Part shown: one piece after another, positions 11,926 through 23,731 of the stretch
Position numbering within the stretch: position 1 is the stretch's first letter
How the letters are laid out: the number at the start of each line of letters is the position of its first letter
Assembly: GCA_035772735.1 (NCBI GenBank)
Contig: JASDFA010000010.1
Span: 130,885,001-130,949,000 of the forward strand
Direction of reading: 5' to 3'
Source of the DNA: Datura wrightii
Taxonomy: Eukaryota > Streptophyta > Magnoliopsida > Solanales > Solanaceae
DNA length: 64,000 nt
Notes under the pieces: generated by a model
What the model saw: the letters and a program-made list of their open reading frames with translations, nothing else
Databases searched by the model: none
Told to the model about the DNA's origin: nothing
Program-made: the position numbers and the translations under genes

Positions 11926-14051
11926 TGTCATGACCCGAATATAGGCTCGGATCGAGACACGGGACAAGGAACCCCGAGAGACTCCAAGTCGCCCATTTCA
12001 TGAACATAAATCTAACTCAATGAATACAGCAGAGGACTTGACATGGTAAACATAATAGAAATATGATCAATACATAATATCGAAGTTGGAAATCACATGA
12101 TACACGACGAGCTGATTACTATGTATAATCTAAAAGCCTCTACATAACTGATGGGTTGATGGGACAACATCCCCAACTAACCCGACAAGTCTGGAAACTA
12201 GAAGTGCAAGATATCTGATAGAAAATGGTCTGCGAGAGATGAGGACTCACCACTGGCTAGATGCTAACACTGGAACCGGCTAGTGGCAGGGCTGCAGCCG
12301 AAGATCGAAGCCTGTATCATAAAACGATACAACATAGAGTATGCGGTCAGTACTTGGAATGTACTGATTATGCAAGGTAAGTAAGATGGACATTTAAAAT
12401 ACATAAAAGTGCATAAGAGTAGAACAATATGATCATAGCATAAATATCATAATGCAACATAAGGCTCAAGGTTTCAAAACATTCGTAAATCATTCATAAT
12501 CATGCACATGAGAGGAAAAGCTTTATTAAACATGAATTGATCCAATGTATATAATAATGATCATAAATAAATCATGAGGAACAGTGGGAGATTCTTATAA
12601 CCGGCTACCCCATACAGGCACACATGGAGGCCGACCTGTAAACCCTAGTCGGGAGGGTTTCCATACCTTGCCAAGGATAGAACCATGAAAGGGCATGATA
12701 TCACTCATTAAAGGCCCATTTTGGCAAAGGGGACAGTCTCGAGGGAGGTCCCATTGTGACCTATGGTGGCACGTAGTTCTGAGACTCGGGGCAAAACTTG
12801 GGCCCTGAACCTACTCGGTGTTAAATACTTCTCCTAAAACATATATAGTGTGGTCGTAGGATAATATAAATTAAATTCATGGTCAAGTTAAATCATGATA
12901 ATCATAAACATGCTTGAAAATACGTGAACTAGCCATGAAATAAGGAGCGTGAGTCGACCACAATCATAAAGTCGTAAATCATGAGATTCATACATGCTTG
13001 TAAATTATTTGTACTTGATAGTCATAAATGATGATGAGCATTTAAGAGAAATCATATCATAAATCATAAATCACAGTGGGCTAAAGAGAATCAAGATCAT
13101 AATGAGATCATAACTTGATTTTTCATAAATATATGCATAATTGGGCATAATTTGATTTAAATTCGAACCTATAAATTTATATTCCAAATAGTTATATAAT
13201 CTGCCCATAGATCATAAAACATGATTTAATTCATGAAAGAAATTGATCCATAGATACATCATAGAGAAATTCACAAGAATTAGATTAAACCCAATAGATC
13301 ATGGAACTTGAATTATAAAAGTACAATATCATGGAATTGATAGAAGTTTGGTCATGAGAGTGGAAGGAACTCTCATTCATAGGCTCACATACCTGGGTAG
13401 ATTGATTTTTCCCTCTTCCTTACACACCTAAAAGAAATTGAAGAAAAATTGATGGGTTTAAGATTTGATCACCTCTAAGAGCCTCCTAGTCTTGTATGCA
13501 TGGGATGGTAAGGCTTAGGATAGGTTTTACTCTTTAAAAACCCTCATAACTGAGCTTAAGACGACGTAGTTTAGGCCTTAGAACCATAGGAATTATGGAA
13601 AAACCCTTAGTAAATTCACAGAAAATAACTGACTACTAGTCCCAATGAGGAACTAGACGAGTCGTCACCTTGGACCATGACTCATGGCCTTCATTCATTG
13701 AGTGCACCGCCCATTTTCCTCAAGGGGACCCCACACGAGACCCAACAATTCATCAGGGGTGACCATGACTCGTGGTCATCTCTTGTGATCTCCACTGTCA
13801 AAAATTCTCTGATCCTACTCCAACACTGACCACGGCTAACTCAACGAGTCGTGGGGTCTGACCATGACTCATGGTCTTGCCCGTGATGACCCCAAATCCA
13901 ACTCAAGTCTAGTACTCCACCAAGAGTCACTTCCCGACTCGTGGTCTACCCCACGAGTCCAGTAACAACCCATTCTGTGATCTAGTGTAGATTTTCCAAT
14001 TTTCAACATTTCAATTCCCGTTCTTGATCTAAGGGTTTTCGGGTCATTACA
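11926..14051 (-). repeat. 5' LTR of Tekay element 1
   Basis: Bounded by TGTCATGACCC and CATTACA on the plus strand; 2126 bp; partner of 2533-4645. The first 450 bases in element sense (about 14000-13620) hold the CACGA/TCGTG palindrome array with many C-to-T changes. Confidence 0.92.
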
Positions 14052-14056
14052 CATAT
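14052..14056. repeat. Target site duplication, right copy (CATAT), element 1
   Basis: Matches 2528-2532 exactly. Confidence 0.9.
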
Positions 14057-14630
14057 ACTCATAATCCTTTACAATATTACATGCTATATTAAAGATATCA
14101 TTGATGAGGTATCATTTTGTATCAGTTTGAAATGCAACATAACTTATTGAGATCTTATCACTTAATTAATTTCAGGCACCTAAATTTCTCATGAGGTTTC
14201 ATGAAGAGTTATAATATATGCTCTTCAAGAGCACATTGCCTCCTTATTGTGAATATTTCCTTCCTTTCCCTTTTCAAGGACTATTGCAATTGGAATTAAT
14301 TGATCTACAATTCTTCATGCATGCCGTAGATTCTATCCTTTTGGGATATTTAATAAAGGTAGTTGCAGCTTAAATATGAGATTAAGTTTGAGTAAGCAAA
14401 TTCTTCTAGTATTTGACTTGAATTATTTTGTGAAAAAGGATCATACTAGTAATAATTCACAATATATTTTTTAGCTGCTTATTCTCTCTCCTTTATGTTA
14501 GAAAAACTAAGATATGCTCCAATATTCTTTGGAGAATTCATCTTTGTACATTATGGTATATCTACTATAGTTGGAGATCAAATTGATAAAACTAGGATGA
14601 GATATCCAAAACATGAGTGGTACAGGGAAT
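14057..14630 (-). pseudogene. pol: Ty1/copia pol relic, upstream piece
   Basis: Minus-strand reading near 14165-14057 gives ISISYVAFQTD, then NDIFNIACNIVKDYEY, the spacer before the copia reverse transcriptase, which continues beyond element 1 at 2527-2400 with IGTVVQTSEDVA. Joining across element 1 restores the expected order, which confirms the insertion. The rest, up to the Athila LTR at 14631, is AT-rich, full of stops and only weakly recognisable. Confidence 0.65.
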
Positions 14631-16212
14631 TGATGTGCTATGGATTTGCAGCACATTCGACGCCCAAAACTAAGAAAACAACATGGACTTAGGTGTATTT
14701 ATATGGATATGAGGTACTGTTCCTTTTTTTATAGGATAAACAAGTGTTGGAACTAAAAATTGCAAAAGATAGCTTAAAAAGTGCAAAATGAGCAAAAAGT
14801 GCAGACCACAGTACGGATTGTAGAAAGGACCTACGAGTCATACTGATGGCCGTGAGAAGTTGCTGAAAGTTAAGGCTGAGCAGATGTGACCCACGAGTCC
14901 CAGTAGAATTCATAGCAGGCCTATACGAGTTGTGATGAGGAATTCATGATCAAATCTAGAAGAATTGCACCTGAGTCTGGCTCCTGCTACGAGAAGAAAG
15001 TACGACCCGTAAGATGAAGGTACGAGTTGTACCATTCTGGTCGTGATGAACTGCAGAAAAACATCAAAATTTCTGATTCAAGGTACGGGAGCTCAGTACG
15101 ATTTGTGAGTTGATGGTACGAGTCATACCCAGATTTTAGCCAGTTGAGATTGTACGAGAGGAATCTACGGGTCATAGGAGCATGCTACGGATCGTAGGTT
15201 AAGTCGTGGCACTGGCGGCGACAGATATGGAAATTCACCCTGTTGTCTTAGGGAAAGGATTCTTGTGTCTGTATAAATATGTTTTAGGTTTTGTTTTTAT
15301 AAGAGGACGTTAGTTTGATAGTTTTAGAGAGTAGAAACCTTGAGAGATAGAGAATTGAGTTGGTCTTAACTTGTGATCAACCTATTCTTGAATTCATCTT
15401 GTTCTTGTTACTAGTTTTTTCAAGATATTTTTGAAGTAATTGAAGGAAGTGTTTTTTGCTCAATCATTATTGTAAGTATTGGTTTTTATTCTTAATCATG
15501 AATGCAAATCACAACCGCGCAACTATGACAGGCTAAAACCTCCGTAGATAGGGTTGTGTGAACCATGGTGAATTAACAAGCTAGGGTTACACAAAATGAT
15601 CTTAAAACCAATACAAACACTTATATTGTATTATCTTCATGCTTGAATATTTCTTAACGGTGCACAACGTTAGGAAGTGCCTGAATTCTTTACATGCTTT
15701 GGTCAAAGAGGTAGAGATTAGGAAAAGAGAATTACAACGGAGCCTTGATCTTGATGATCATTGTATTAACTTGAGTTGTGGTCGCAAGATAGTTAAATCT
15801 GGAACTTAGTGATAACGGATAGTTTGAAACCACTCAAGATACTTGGTCGAGTGATTGAGTATAGTCATTCAATAGGGACTGGTCGGTCGTTTGAATGAAC
15901 CTAAGTTATCAGTTCTATAAGTGAGTATTGGTTATAATCACGAGTGTATACCCGAAGAAGTTATGAACCCATGAGGAACACAAACCCTAGTTATCCTTTG
16001 ATATTGATTTAGCATCAAAATTTTGATATTTGTTTTTATTATTGATTTTCTTTAGAATCCCCCTATTTTGAAGTAACTACCTTACAAGTTTAGTTACCAG
16101 CTATAATCCAGTCTCCCTATTCCCTGTGGGTTTTACCCCAACCTCTAATTGGGTTCTTTATTGACAACGTACGCTTCTCACTTCAATAAGAGGTGTGGTT
16201 TGAGTGGTATCA
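14631..16212 (+). repeat. Athila LTR (element A), 5' LTR
   Basis: 1582 bp, from TGATGTGCTATGG to GGTATCA. Order inside: AG acceptor-like site at 14734, palindrome array about 14815-15200 with the GTACGA/TCGTAC type (for example 15019-15033, one C-to-T mismatch), TATAAATA at 15272-15279, then leader, and the conserved stretch before the LTR end. Same plan as the LTRs at 54404 and 59070. Confidence 0.88.
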
Positions 16213-16217
16213 AAAAG

Positions 16218-16235
16218 TGGCACCATTTCCGGGGA
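16218..16235 (+). other. Primer binding site, tRNA-Asp type (element A)
   Basis: TGGCACCATTTCCGGGGA, three changes from the tRNA-Asp site typical of Athila, five bases after the LTR end. Confidence 0.85.
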
Positions 16236-16340
16236 ATACGGTTGAAACTTGGTTATTAGCTTGTAATCAACTTTTTGGTATTATTTCTTTAATTAAGTTT
16301 ATTTTTGTGTTTTTGATACCCACAGGTTGTTCTCCGGTGA

Positions 16341-17228
16341 ATGCCAAGCACTCGGAGTAGAGGAGATCCCCTTGTTCCATTAAATCCATAAATTGAAAGA
16401 GCTCTGCGTAACATGGAAAACCACGAGCAAAGAGAGGCCCGCATAGCTGAAGAAGCTATGCAAGTCGAGCTAGCTCGACAAGATTCACTATAGCGTGCGG
16501 AAGATGAAAGAGATGAAGTGGTAAACGCTGGTCAACAAGGGAGGGGCAACAAAGCTGATCGATTTTCCCCTCAATTCATTAATGATGATGATGACCCAGA
16601 TATTGATGAAGTCAGGTCAACTGGAGCAATTGTTCCACCACCACTGCCCTCTGGGGCCAAATTTGACATTACAAGCACCATGATTCGGTTGCTAAATATT
16701 AAAGGGGTGTTTAGTGGTCACGCAACGGATGACGCCAACCTGCACCTAATGAATTTCGTAGGAATATGCAAGGCGTACATGTTGCCTGGAGTAAGCCGGG
16801 ATACAATATGGCTCAGACTCTTCCCTTTTTCTCTATCAGGGAAAGCTACTTTGTGGTTATTGGAGTTGCCAAACGACTCCATAACCAAATGGAGGGAGCT
16901 TAAACAGGCCTTTTTGTAGAGATTCTTTCCCCCTTCCAGGATGTTGCAGCTAAAAGATGAGATCTATAATTTTTGACAGATCAAGATTGAGGCACTTCAT
17001 GAAGCTTGGTTTAGATTCAAAAAGAAGTTGACTAAGTGCCCCAACCACAAAATTCCAGATGATAGTTTGTTGGAAATTTTTTACAGGTCTCTGAACAATA
17101 GCACCAAGGTTGTAGCAGACACGGTAGCCGGAGGAGTATTGATGAGTCACACCTGGGAGCAAGCTACCACAATTCTTGACAGGGTGACTAAGACAAATCG
17201 AGCCTGGCATATGAGGGAGGCTGAAACT
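16341..17228 (+). pseudogene. gag: Athila gag (element A), C-terminally truncated
   Basis: From the ATG at 16341 (MPSTRSRGDP) one frame runs to about 17228, interrupted by four stops: TAA near 16391, TAG near 16492, TAG at 16917-16919 and TGA near 16974. All sit where C-to-T change of CAA, CAG or CGA would explain them. Recognisable gag blocks are FDITSTMIRLL, WLRLFPFSLSGKATLWL, RFFPPSRMLQL, ALHEAWFRFKKKL and LLEIFYRSLNNSTKVVADTV. The DDDDPDIDE stretch is acidic. The protein would package RNA; the break after HMREAETP removes its end. Confidence 0.88.
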
Positions 17229-17540
17229 CCTATGGATCCTCATCCACCTTAGAACCATGAATCTCTGGTGAGTTCATCCTGCTGAAGGCTCGCACCCTAG
17301 TTGCCGCAACATTCAAATTCATATTCATATGACCATAGCCTGCTGGTTGACTTGGGTTGTCATAGCCTGTGTCAACATCTGGAAGGCGGCCCTGAACTCA
17401 GTATGAGTTACCTGGTCATGCAAAGGATCAGCTGGAGCTGGTGGGGCTGGCATGCCAATCTCCATTTCCATTCCTATGGCCATTGCCGTTTCCATTTCTT
17501 CTTCCACTGCCTCAGCAAGGAGGTATATTCCTGCAAACGC
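17229..17540 (-). pseudogene. gag: Tekay gag N-terminal fragment
   Basis: In element sense it carries an Ala/Pro-rich N-terminus (PAPPAPADPLHDQ, then HTEFRAAFQML), TTQVNQQAM, and after a frame change MNSPEIHGSKVDEDP near 17297-17235, equivalent to MNPPEFTGSKVDEDP of element E. The codon where ATG is expected reads ATA in an ATACCTCC context, exactly as in element 1. It ends at the junction with Athila gag. Confidence 0.75.
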
Positions 17541-17723
17541 GTATAGCACGAATTATAGACATAGATAGAGTTGGACTTCATCACACAAAAAAGATCATGA
17601 AAGAAGGAAAGTTTCATAAAACGTCTAGTAGCCTCTTCCTCATATGTGTGGCACGTTTCACATCCATGAGGAAGTCCTTACTTAACGGGGCTTTCAGACA
17701 CCTAGGACACACCTAAACCTGAT

Positions 17724-17735
17724 GCTCTGATATCA
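17724..17735 (-). other. Primer binding site, initiator-Met type, one mismatch
   Basis: TGATATCAGAGC in element sense against TGGTATCAGAGC, four bases past the LTR end. Confidence 0.75.
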
Positions 17736-17739
17736 AGTT

Positions 17740-19707
17740 TGTGACGACCCGAGCATGGACCCCAGACTGCAACACAGGACCTAGAACCACGAATGGCTCC
17801 AAGCTAACCTATGGCAAATACATAGCATGATTACGAGCACATAACAAAGTGGAAGTACTGCATAAGCCGTAACATGAATAGAGGTCTAAAATCTCATAAA
17901 GCATAAAGGGGCTACAAGCCAACGTCGCGGAACATCTATACATACTGTCTGAAAATCCTCTAATCATAGATGAGCTGATGGGAGAACATCCCCACTAGCT
18001 TTACAAATATCTAAAAACTGAAAGATGTAAATGAAAGAACAAGTAACAAAACTAATGTCCTCAGATCGTGAGGACTCGCCTAAGTTGGAGCTGGGCTGGA
18101 CTGATGCAGGAGTGAATCTAATGTTAGGGCTGAGTTTGATCATCCGAACTAATATCATGAGATGATATAATATAGAAGTATGCGGTTAATACTTTGAATA
18201 TACTAAGTATACAGATTAAGTAAAATATGAGAGTAAGGAGAACATGCTAAAATCATGATCGTGAGATAGTCATAGACATGTGATATTTATCATAAGCTAA
18301 AACATAATGACCCAAAGTTTTGAGAATAAAATCACATAACTTAATATGTTTGAAATCATAAGAAAAAGGTCATAAACTCATTAATGGGTCAATCATACTA
18401 TAAAACATGAGATCATAAGTCCTGATCATGAACATCTTAAAAACATAAGGAATAAAGGGAAACTCTCATAATAGACACCATCATGAATGAGCACATGATT
18501 CCCAACTATCTCACTTAAGTTGGCAGAGCTGTCCTAAACCTTCCTAGGGAAAAAATGATAAAGGCATTATATCACTCGTGAGCCCCATTAGGTTGGGGGA
18601 AAACTTCCTGGTGAGGCCCCAAATATGAATATATACCTACGGTGGCACGCAGTTTTGAGACTTGGATGAGCTGAACCCCAGCCTACTCGGTGATAGATAC
18701 TACTCCTAAAACATGCATATTGCTCATATCGTAATCACGAAACATACTTGATTTTGCGTGGACTAGTTAGAAAACATAAAAATCATAATAATACTTGTTA
18801 TACGTGAACTAGCCATGAAAACAATGTCACTGATTCAACCTTGATACCTAAGCTTGAGACTCATGACATCATACATAATTGATTAAATCATCATAACTTG
18901 AAAATCATAATTTCATGGGAGATACTTGTAGAAAAAATACATTCATAATCATAAAACCTGGATTGAATCATAAGAGAATCGAATTAGTAAAAGATCATGA
19001 GAGTTTCCATCAAAATTGGGTCTGACCTTTGAATTTCATAAAATCATCGTTGGTGACTTGAATTCATGAGATTGAAATGAAATTATTCATGAGGGAGAAA
19101 GAAATCTCCCATTTATTTCCCTACATACCTGGGCTTGATGAATCCTTAACTTGATTTAAAGACCCAAGAGAAATTGAGAAGAAGATGATGAAGAACCCTA
19201 GCCTTCCTTGAGAGAGAAATCCAACCTATGGTGTTTTGAAGAGAGTGAGGGTTTAGGCTAAGTATAACCCTTTAATCATCCCTTTAGGAATCTTGAAACA
19301 ACCTCACTTAGGAGTTAAGAGCATAGGGTTTTACTAAAATACCCTTGAACTACCGAACTTAAAATTTTAACTGGCAGAATCAATGACCCATACAATGGAT
19401 ATTTGGTCCATACAATGGTCAATGGGTTCCCTTCATGAGTTCCTGCTTCTGCTCTGAATCACCCTCTGAACCTACTCCAATGACTAGAAATAATGACCGA
19501 TATAATCTAACAATGGGTCACACAATCCAATCATCGGTTCTGGGTGAATTTTGACATTTTTTTGAAGTTTCCCACCACAGACCATCCAAAGGTTCATTGG
19601 TTCTACGGATGATTCGTCCTGAGACCGTGGAATGGCCTGGTGCCATTGTTCTATCGGTTTTTACTGCAGGTCTCGGATTTGATCTTAGTGACTTTCAGGG
19701 TATTACA
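17740..19707 (-). repeat. Tekay-type LTR (truncated element), 5' LTR
   Basis: 1968 bp from TGTGACGACCC to TATTACA on the plus strand. Its array (about 19380-19640) uses a different word, variants of CAATGG/CCATTG and CAATGGGT, instead of CACGAGTCGTG. Diverged from, but clearly related to, the LTRs of element 1. Confidence 0.82.
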
Positions 19708-19861
19708 TTGGGGGTCACAATGTAGACTAGGGGTAAGTGTAGGACATCATTTGTTTTTAGGGACTAGAACCTCCCTAATGCTTTTTTGAAACAAATAAAG
19801 TACACCGCTCATATCATTGAGTCAACACCACCTTATTTCTCTTTTTCATAGTCAAAGTTTT
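19708..19861 (-). other. Athila 3' non-coding relic, distal piece
   Basis: Non-coding. The minus strand carries CCCTAGTCTACATTGTGACCC, similar to the stretch with GTCCCT and GGACATTGTGAACCTC in the 3' region of element H (about 53500-53530). It joins in sequence with 31852-32624 across element C. I see no ORF or regulatory motif in it. Confidence 0.45.
19857..19861. repeat. Target site duplication, left copy (GTTTT), element C
   Basis: GTTTT just before the LTR at 19862 equals GTTTT just after the LTR end at 31846. Confidence 0.85.
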
Positions 19862-21955
19862 TCTCACGCCCTACCTTGGGAGGCATGACTGGCACCTGGT
19901 GCCCTATTAAGGTCTGAACTACCCTGGCTAAGCTTACGCACCTCTGGTGCCTGACTAACACTAACACTCAAGTCGAGAAAACAATGGTCTATATTTTGGC
20001 TATAAATATAGCCCTCGGTCGACAAGGCCTTATAGCCACCTGTAAAATAAAGCAGCTAACCAGAAGCAGATACTGATAGGGGATCCTATGGGGGCCGACA
20101 AAACAACCATGATGTCTAGTTATGACAGAAAAGTAATATCAGTGCTAAACTAAGCTATGGCCGACAAGGCTGCTAACTATCAGCTAAGTAAGACCCCACA
20201 AGGCTAACACATAAGATCAAACACATTGGGCCCCACACGACCAACAACAGCTAACCACAGGGAATCTGAAACAATTTGCAAGCCTCTAGGAGTGATATAC
20301 TGGTCGAGACAGGGCCCCGACCTACCCGTACTGTACAACAAAAGAGAGTCAACCTGCTAGCCTATTAGCTTCGGAGAAATGGAGTTGACTACTTTGCTAG
20401 TCCTGAGAGAAAGCTAAGAAGGTACTGATCCGTGTCTATCAACACCTGCAGGCAAGTAATGCAGCGCCCCTAAGAAGGGCGTCAATACAATATGTACCGA
20501 ATATGTAAGGCAACAACTGTAAATAACTTAATAGAGGAAATAGAACTGAAAATAACTTGAAAAGGAAGGATAGAGATTCTACCTGCATAGCTGAACTTTC
20601 CACTATCTAACTCATCAATAACCAAGGCAATCAAGAACCTTACCTGGCCCCAATAAGCCGGAAGGTACAACCAGCACAGAAAAACCCACCTCGGGCCCCC
20701 ATAAGCCCTGGTGAGTACACCTCATTCTATATACCCTAGCAAGGTCACACTGGGTCAACTAATAGCTATAGCCGTCTTACCAGTCCGCTGGGTCTATAAC
20801 TGAGCCCGCTCGGCCCCTGACTGTAGTTGTGTCTGAGTTCGGTGGACTCTTGATATGTGCACCCTTGACACTAGGCTCAACGTGGGTGTGGTGCCGATAT
20901 GACATATAATAGTCCAGCCATGGAATGGACTGTATGAGGACCTGGGACCCAATCTTCATCCCTTGCGGATGACATACCGCTCCGTGGAGCAACGTCATCT
21001 CGCCCCTGGCGGGCATCGACATAGCTAATAACCTTAGGGTTGGTCATGGAGGGCTATACAGGGCATAGTCAATCCCAAACTAAACATGGAATGCTGGTCT
21101 AAGCTAATAACAACAACTAATTATAACAAATATGCTTATGGTATCCTTACTAGGATTCAAACTAAGTTATGATACTGAAGTAACTAACTTGCCGAAGAGA
21201 TTCGCCTTAACATCCCTGGATTGCTGATTTCTGATTAATTGGCGTTTCAGTTCGTATTCAATAGCTACTTCCGATTGTATTATACTACGGGGAGAATAAG
21301 GCTGATTTCAGTACTAAGTTTAGACAAAACGATAACTTTCAATATAAACATAAACTATACTTCATCTTTCCATAACATGATCGAAAACATATAATTTCTC
21401 AAAAGTTCAGAAGGGAGAAATACTCACTTGAAGCCTGTGATCATATAGAAATTAGTTTGGAGCAATTCCAACCACTTTGGTTAAGCGGGGTTATGATTTG
21501 CCGGGCGAATTTCGCGAAAATAACTCTGTAGTAATGCTCTATGCAACCTTAAACTTTGATACCCAAAGTTAATTTGAATTCGGGCAGTGTTTCAAAGCGT
21601 AAACGGAGGAAATTTATTTGTTTCTTCATGTTTTCCCTCTCTGGTCGTATGAACTTTAGGAAATGAAATAAAATCAAAGGGAAGAACTTATATATACTTG
21701 AGGCGGTGGACACGGGGTCCATGGCATGGACCTTGTCGCGCCAAAAGTCGGGTGTGCCACGGAGCCCAAAGCGCCAAGGGAGGGTCCGTGACACGTTACC
21801 CCTTTGGGCTGCTGGTCCAGCCTTCTCCCGCATGGTCATGATTCCATGCTCGTTCGACCTTTCCTCGGGCCCTTTCTCACACGTGTTGTACTCTAAAACT
21901 CTTAACCAATGTATGAATAGGCCGATTAATCATTAGAAACTTACGGGGTGTAACA
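19862..21955 (-). repeat. 3' LTR of element C
   Basis: In element sense it begins TGTTACACCCC (21955) and ends at 19862, where the terminal CA has mutated. Promoter part: array at about 21850-21700 including TCCGTGACACGTT (plus 21785-21797), then a TATATATAAG box near 21697-21688. Partner of 29787-31846; the two are roughly 90% alike over the stretch compared, and the right copy lacks about 35 bases present near 20210. Confidence 0.9.
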
Positions 21956-21968
21956 TCCTCCCCCCCTA
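21956..21968 (-). other. Polypurine tract of element C
   Basis: Element-sense TAGGGGGGAGGA directly adjoins the 3' LTR. Confidence 0.75.
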
Positions 21969-22249
21969 GAAACATTTGTCCTTGAATGTTAACTTTGTCT
22001 TACAGGAGTCTTAACTCTTTTAACTACTTATCCTGGAAAAATTTCGGTAGAGTCTCCCCTGTAATATGACTATCTGAAAATCCTGAAACGCAGAAAAGTC
22101 CAACACAAGTACTTCACATAGTACTATAGTAACTATTTCACAACAAGGCAAGGGTCACTACACTAGATATATACGATGCAAATCACAAAACAGCAACTGA
22201 ATCAATAAATGTACCTTAACAGCATGGTCTGAGCTAAGCCTAGAACAAA

Positions 22250-23731
22250 TGAGGATATTTGGATCTCATATCATCTTCAGTTTCCCAAGTCATCTCTTCT
22301 CTATTCCTATTCCTCCACAATACCTTAACAGAAGTGACATCCTAAGTTCTCAGCCTGCGAACCTGTCGATCTAATATAGCTACTGGAACTTCTTCATAGG
22401 TTAACTCCTCAGTGACTTGGACATCCTCAACTGGCACAATTCGGGATGGATCTCCTATTCATTTCTGTAGCATTGACACATGAAAGAACGGATGAATAGA
22501 TTCTAATTCTAAAGGTAGATCTAACTCATATGCCACCTGGCCTATTCTCTAGAGGATTCGATATGATCCAATAAACCTCGGGCTGAGCTTGCCCTTTTTA
22601 CCAAATCTCATCATATCCTTCATCGGCGAAACTTTAAAAAATACCCAGTCACCTACATCAAACTCCAGGTTCCTCCATCGTACATCAGCATAGGATTTCT
22701 GGCGGCTTTGAGCTATCAGAAGGCGTTCTCTGATAAGATTCACCTTCTCTTCTGACTGATGGATAATATCTGGTCCAATTAATCCCGATTCTCCTACCCC
22801 GACCCAACCAACCGGAGATCTACATTTGCTCCCATATAAGGCCTCATAAGGCGCCATCTAAATTGCTGAATGGTATCTGTTATTGTAAGCAAATTCAATA
22901 AGCGGTAAATGCTCATCCCAAGTGCCTCCAAAGTCTAGCGTGCACGCCCGTAACATATCCTCGAGCATCTGAATTTTACGTTCTGCCTTCTCGTCTGTTT
23001 GAGAGTGGAAGGCTGTACTCAGATTAACTTTGGTGCCCAGACCCTTCTAGAAGGATTGCCAAAATTTAGCTGTGAACTGCGCCCCTCTATCATAGATAAT
23101 TTAGACTGGAAGACCATATAATCTAACTATCTCCCTGATATACAGTTCAGCATAGTCCTCAGCTGAGAAGGTAGCCCTGACCGGCAGAAGTCTTCGTCAA
23201 CCTATCGATAATTACCCAGATAGAATCAAATTTACGCCTGGTGCAAGGTAACCCTGTCACAAAATCCATATTGATTGCCTCCCACTTCCACATAGGCACT
23301 ACTATTTCCTGTTTCAGTCCACCGGGTTTTTGATGTTCAACCTTCTCCTATTGGCAATTAGGGCACTGTGCTACAAATTCTGCTACCTCCTTTTTCATTC
23401 ACGGCCACCAGTAAATCTCTTTTATATCATGATACATCTTTATTGAACCTGGATGAAGAGAGTAATGGGAATAATGTACCTCACCCATGATATGCTGGCA
23501 AAGTCCTGCCGCATCCGGCACACAAAGGTGGCCCCTATACCTCAAACTCCATCTTCAATTACCTTGAAATATGCTACTTCCCCTCGCTGAGCCTTATTTC
23601 TGAGTTCAACTAGGTTAGACTCTCCATACTGTCGTTCTTTCACCTCTACAATGAATGATGATACTGCAGTATTCTGGATCACTGCCCCACTGTCTCCCGA
23701 GTCTACTATACGGACGACCAAATTGGATAAC
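22250..23731 (-). pseudogene. pol: Integrase and chromodomain-like tail of element C
   Basis: Element-sense blocks: a degraded zinc-binding region (about 23560-23330), YDRGAQFTAKFW with the second catalytic Asp (about 23095-23060), LIEFAYNNRYHSAI, MAPYEALYGSKCRSPVGW (22857-22800), RNLEFDVGDWVFFKVSPMK and GKKGKLSPRFIGSYRIL (to 22549), then after a stop AYELDLP, VPVAILDRQVRRLR, VKVLWRN and MTWETEDDM near 22400-22260, a chromodomain-like tail typical of this lineage. Stops and shifts are frequent in the first half. The gene is separated from RNase H by the solo LTR. Confidence 0.85.

Larger units (their letters stand above)
2533..14051 (-). mobile_element. Complete Del/Tekay-type Ty3/gypsy element 1, split by a solo LTR
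   Basis: Two LTRs of 2113 and 2126 bp flank a minus-strand interior with initiator-Met primer site, gag, protease, reverse transcriptase, RNase H, integrase with a chromodomain-like tail, and a polypurine tract. Total 11,519 bp, about 9.27 kb without the nested solo LTR at 6289-8537. A perfect CATAT duplication shows a single insertion event. The two LTRs differ at very roughly one base in ten over the stretch compared by eye, so the insertion is old, and every gene carries stops or frameshifts. Confidence 0.92.
14631..17228 (+). mobile_element. Athila-type element A: 5' LTR, primer site and gag, truncated
   Basis: A full LTR, tRNA-Asp primer site and most of gag are present. The element ends abruptly near 17228 in gag, where it meets gag of a minus-strand Tekay element. 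No protease or 3' LTR remains nearby. The left LTR edge directly follows copia DNA, so A also landed in the copia relic. Confidence 0.85.
17229..19707 (-). mobile_element. Truncated Tekay-type element (LTR, primer site and gag start)
   Basis: Minus-strand order: LTR 19707-17740, primer site 17735-17724, leader, gag start to about 17229, then nothing more of the element. The break in gag coincides with the break in the Athila gag of element A, so the two gags face each other tail to tail. The downstream 9 kb and the 3' LTR are missing, probably by illegitimate recombination. Confidence 0.82.

Noticed and set aside
14495..14692. 65-codon plus-strand frame with FFGEFIFVHYG
   Set aside because: Spans the junction between copia relic and the LTR start at 14631, so it cannot be an ancestral gene.
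21706..21936. Open frames on the plus strand over 21706-21936 and 31589-31882
   Set aside because: They lie in the promoter arrays of the element C LTRs, antisense to the element, and are long only because the array is GC-rich and poor in stops.
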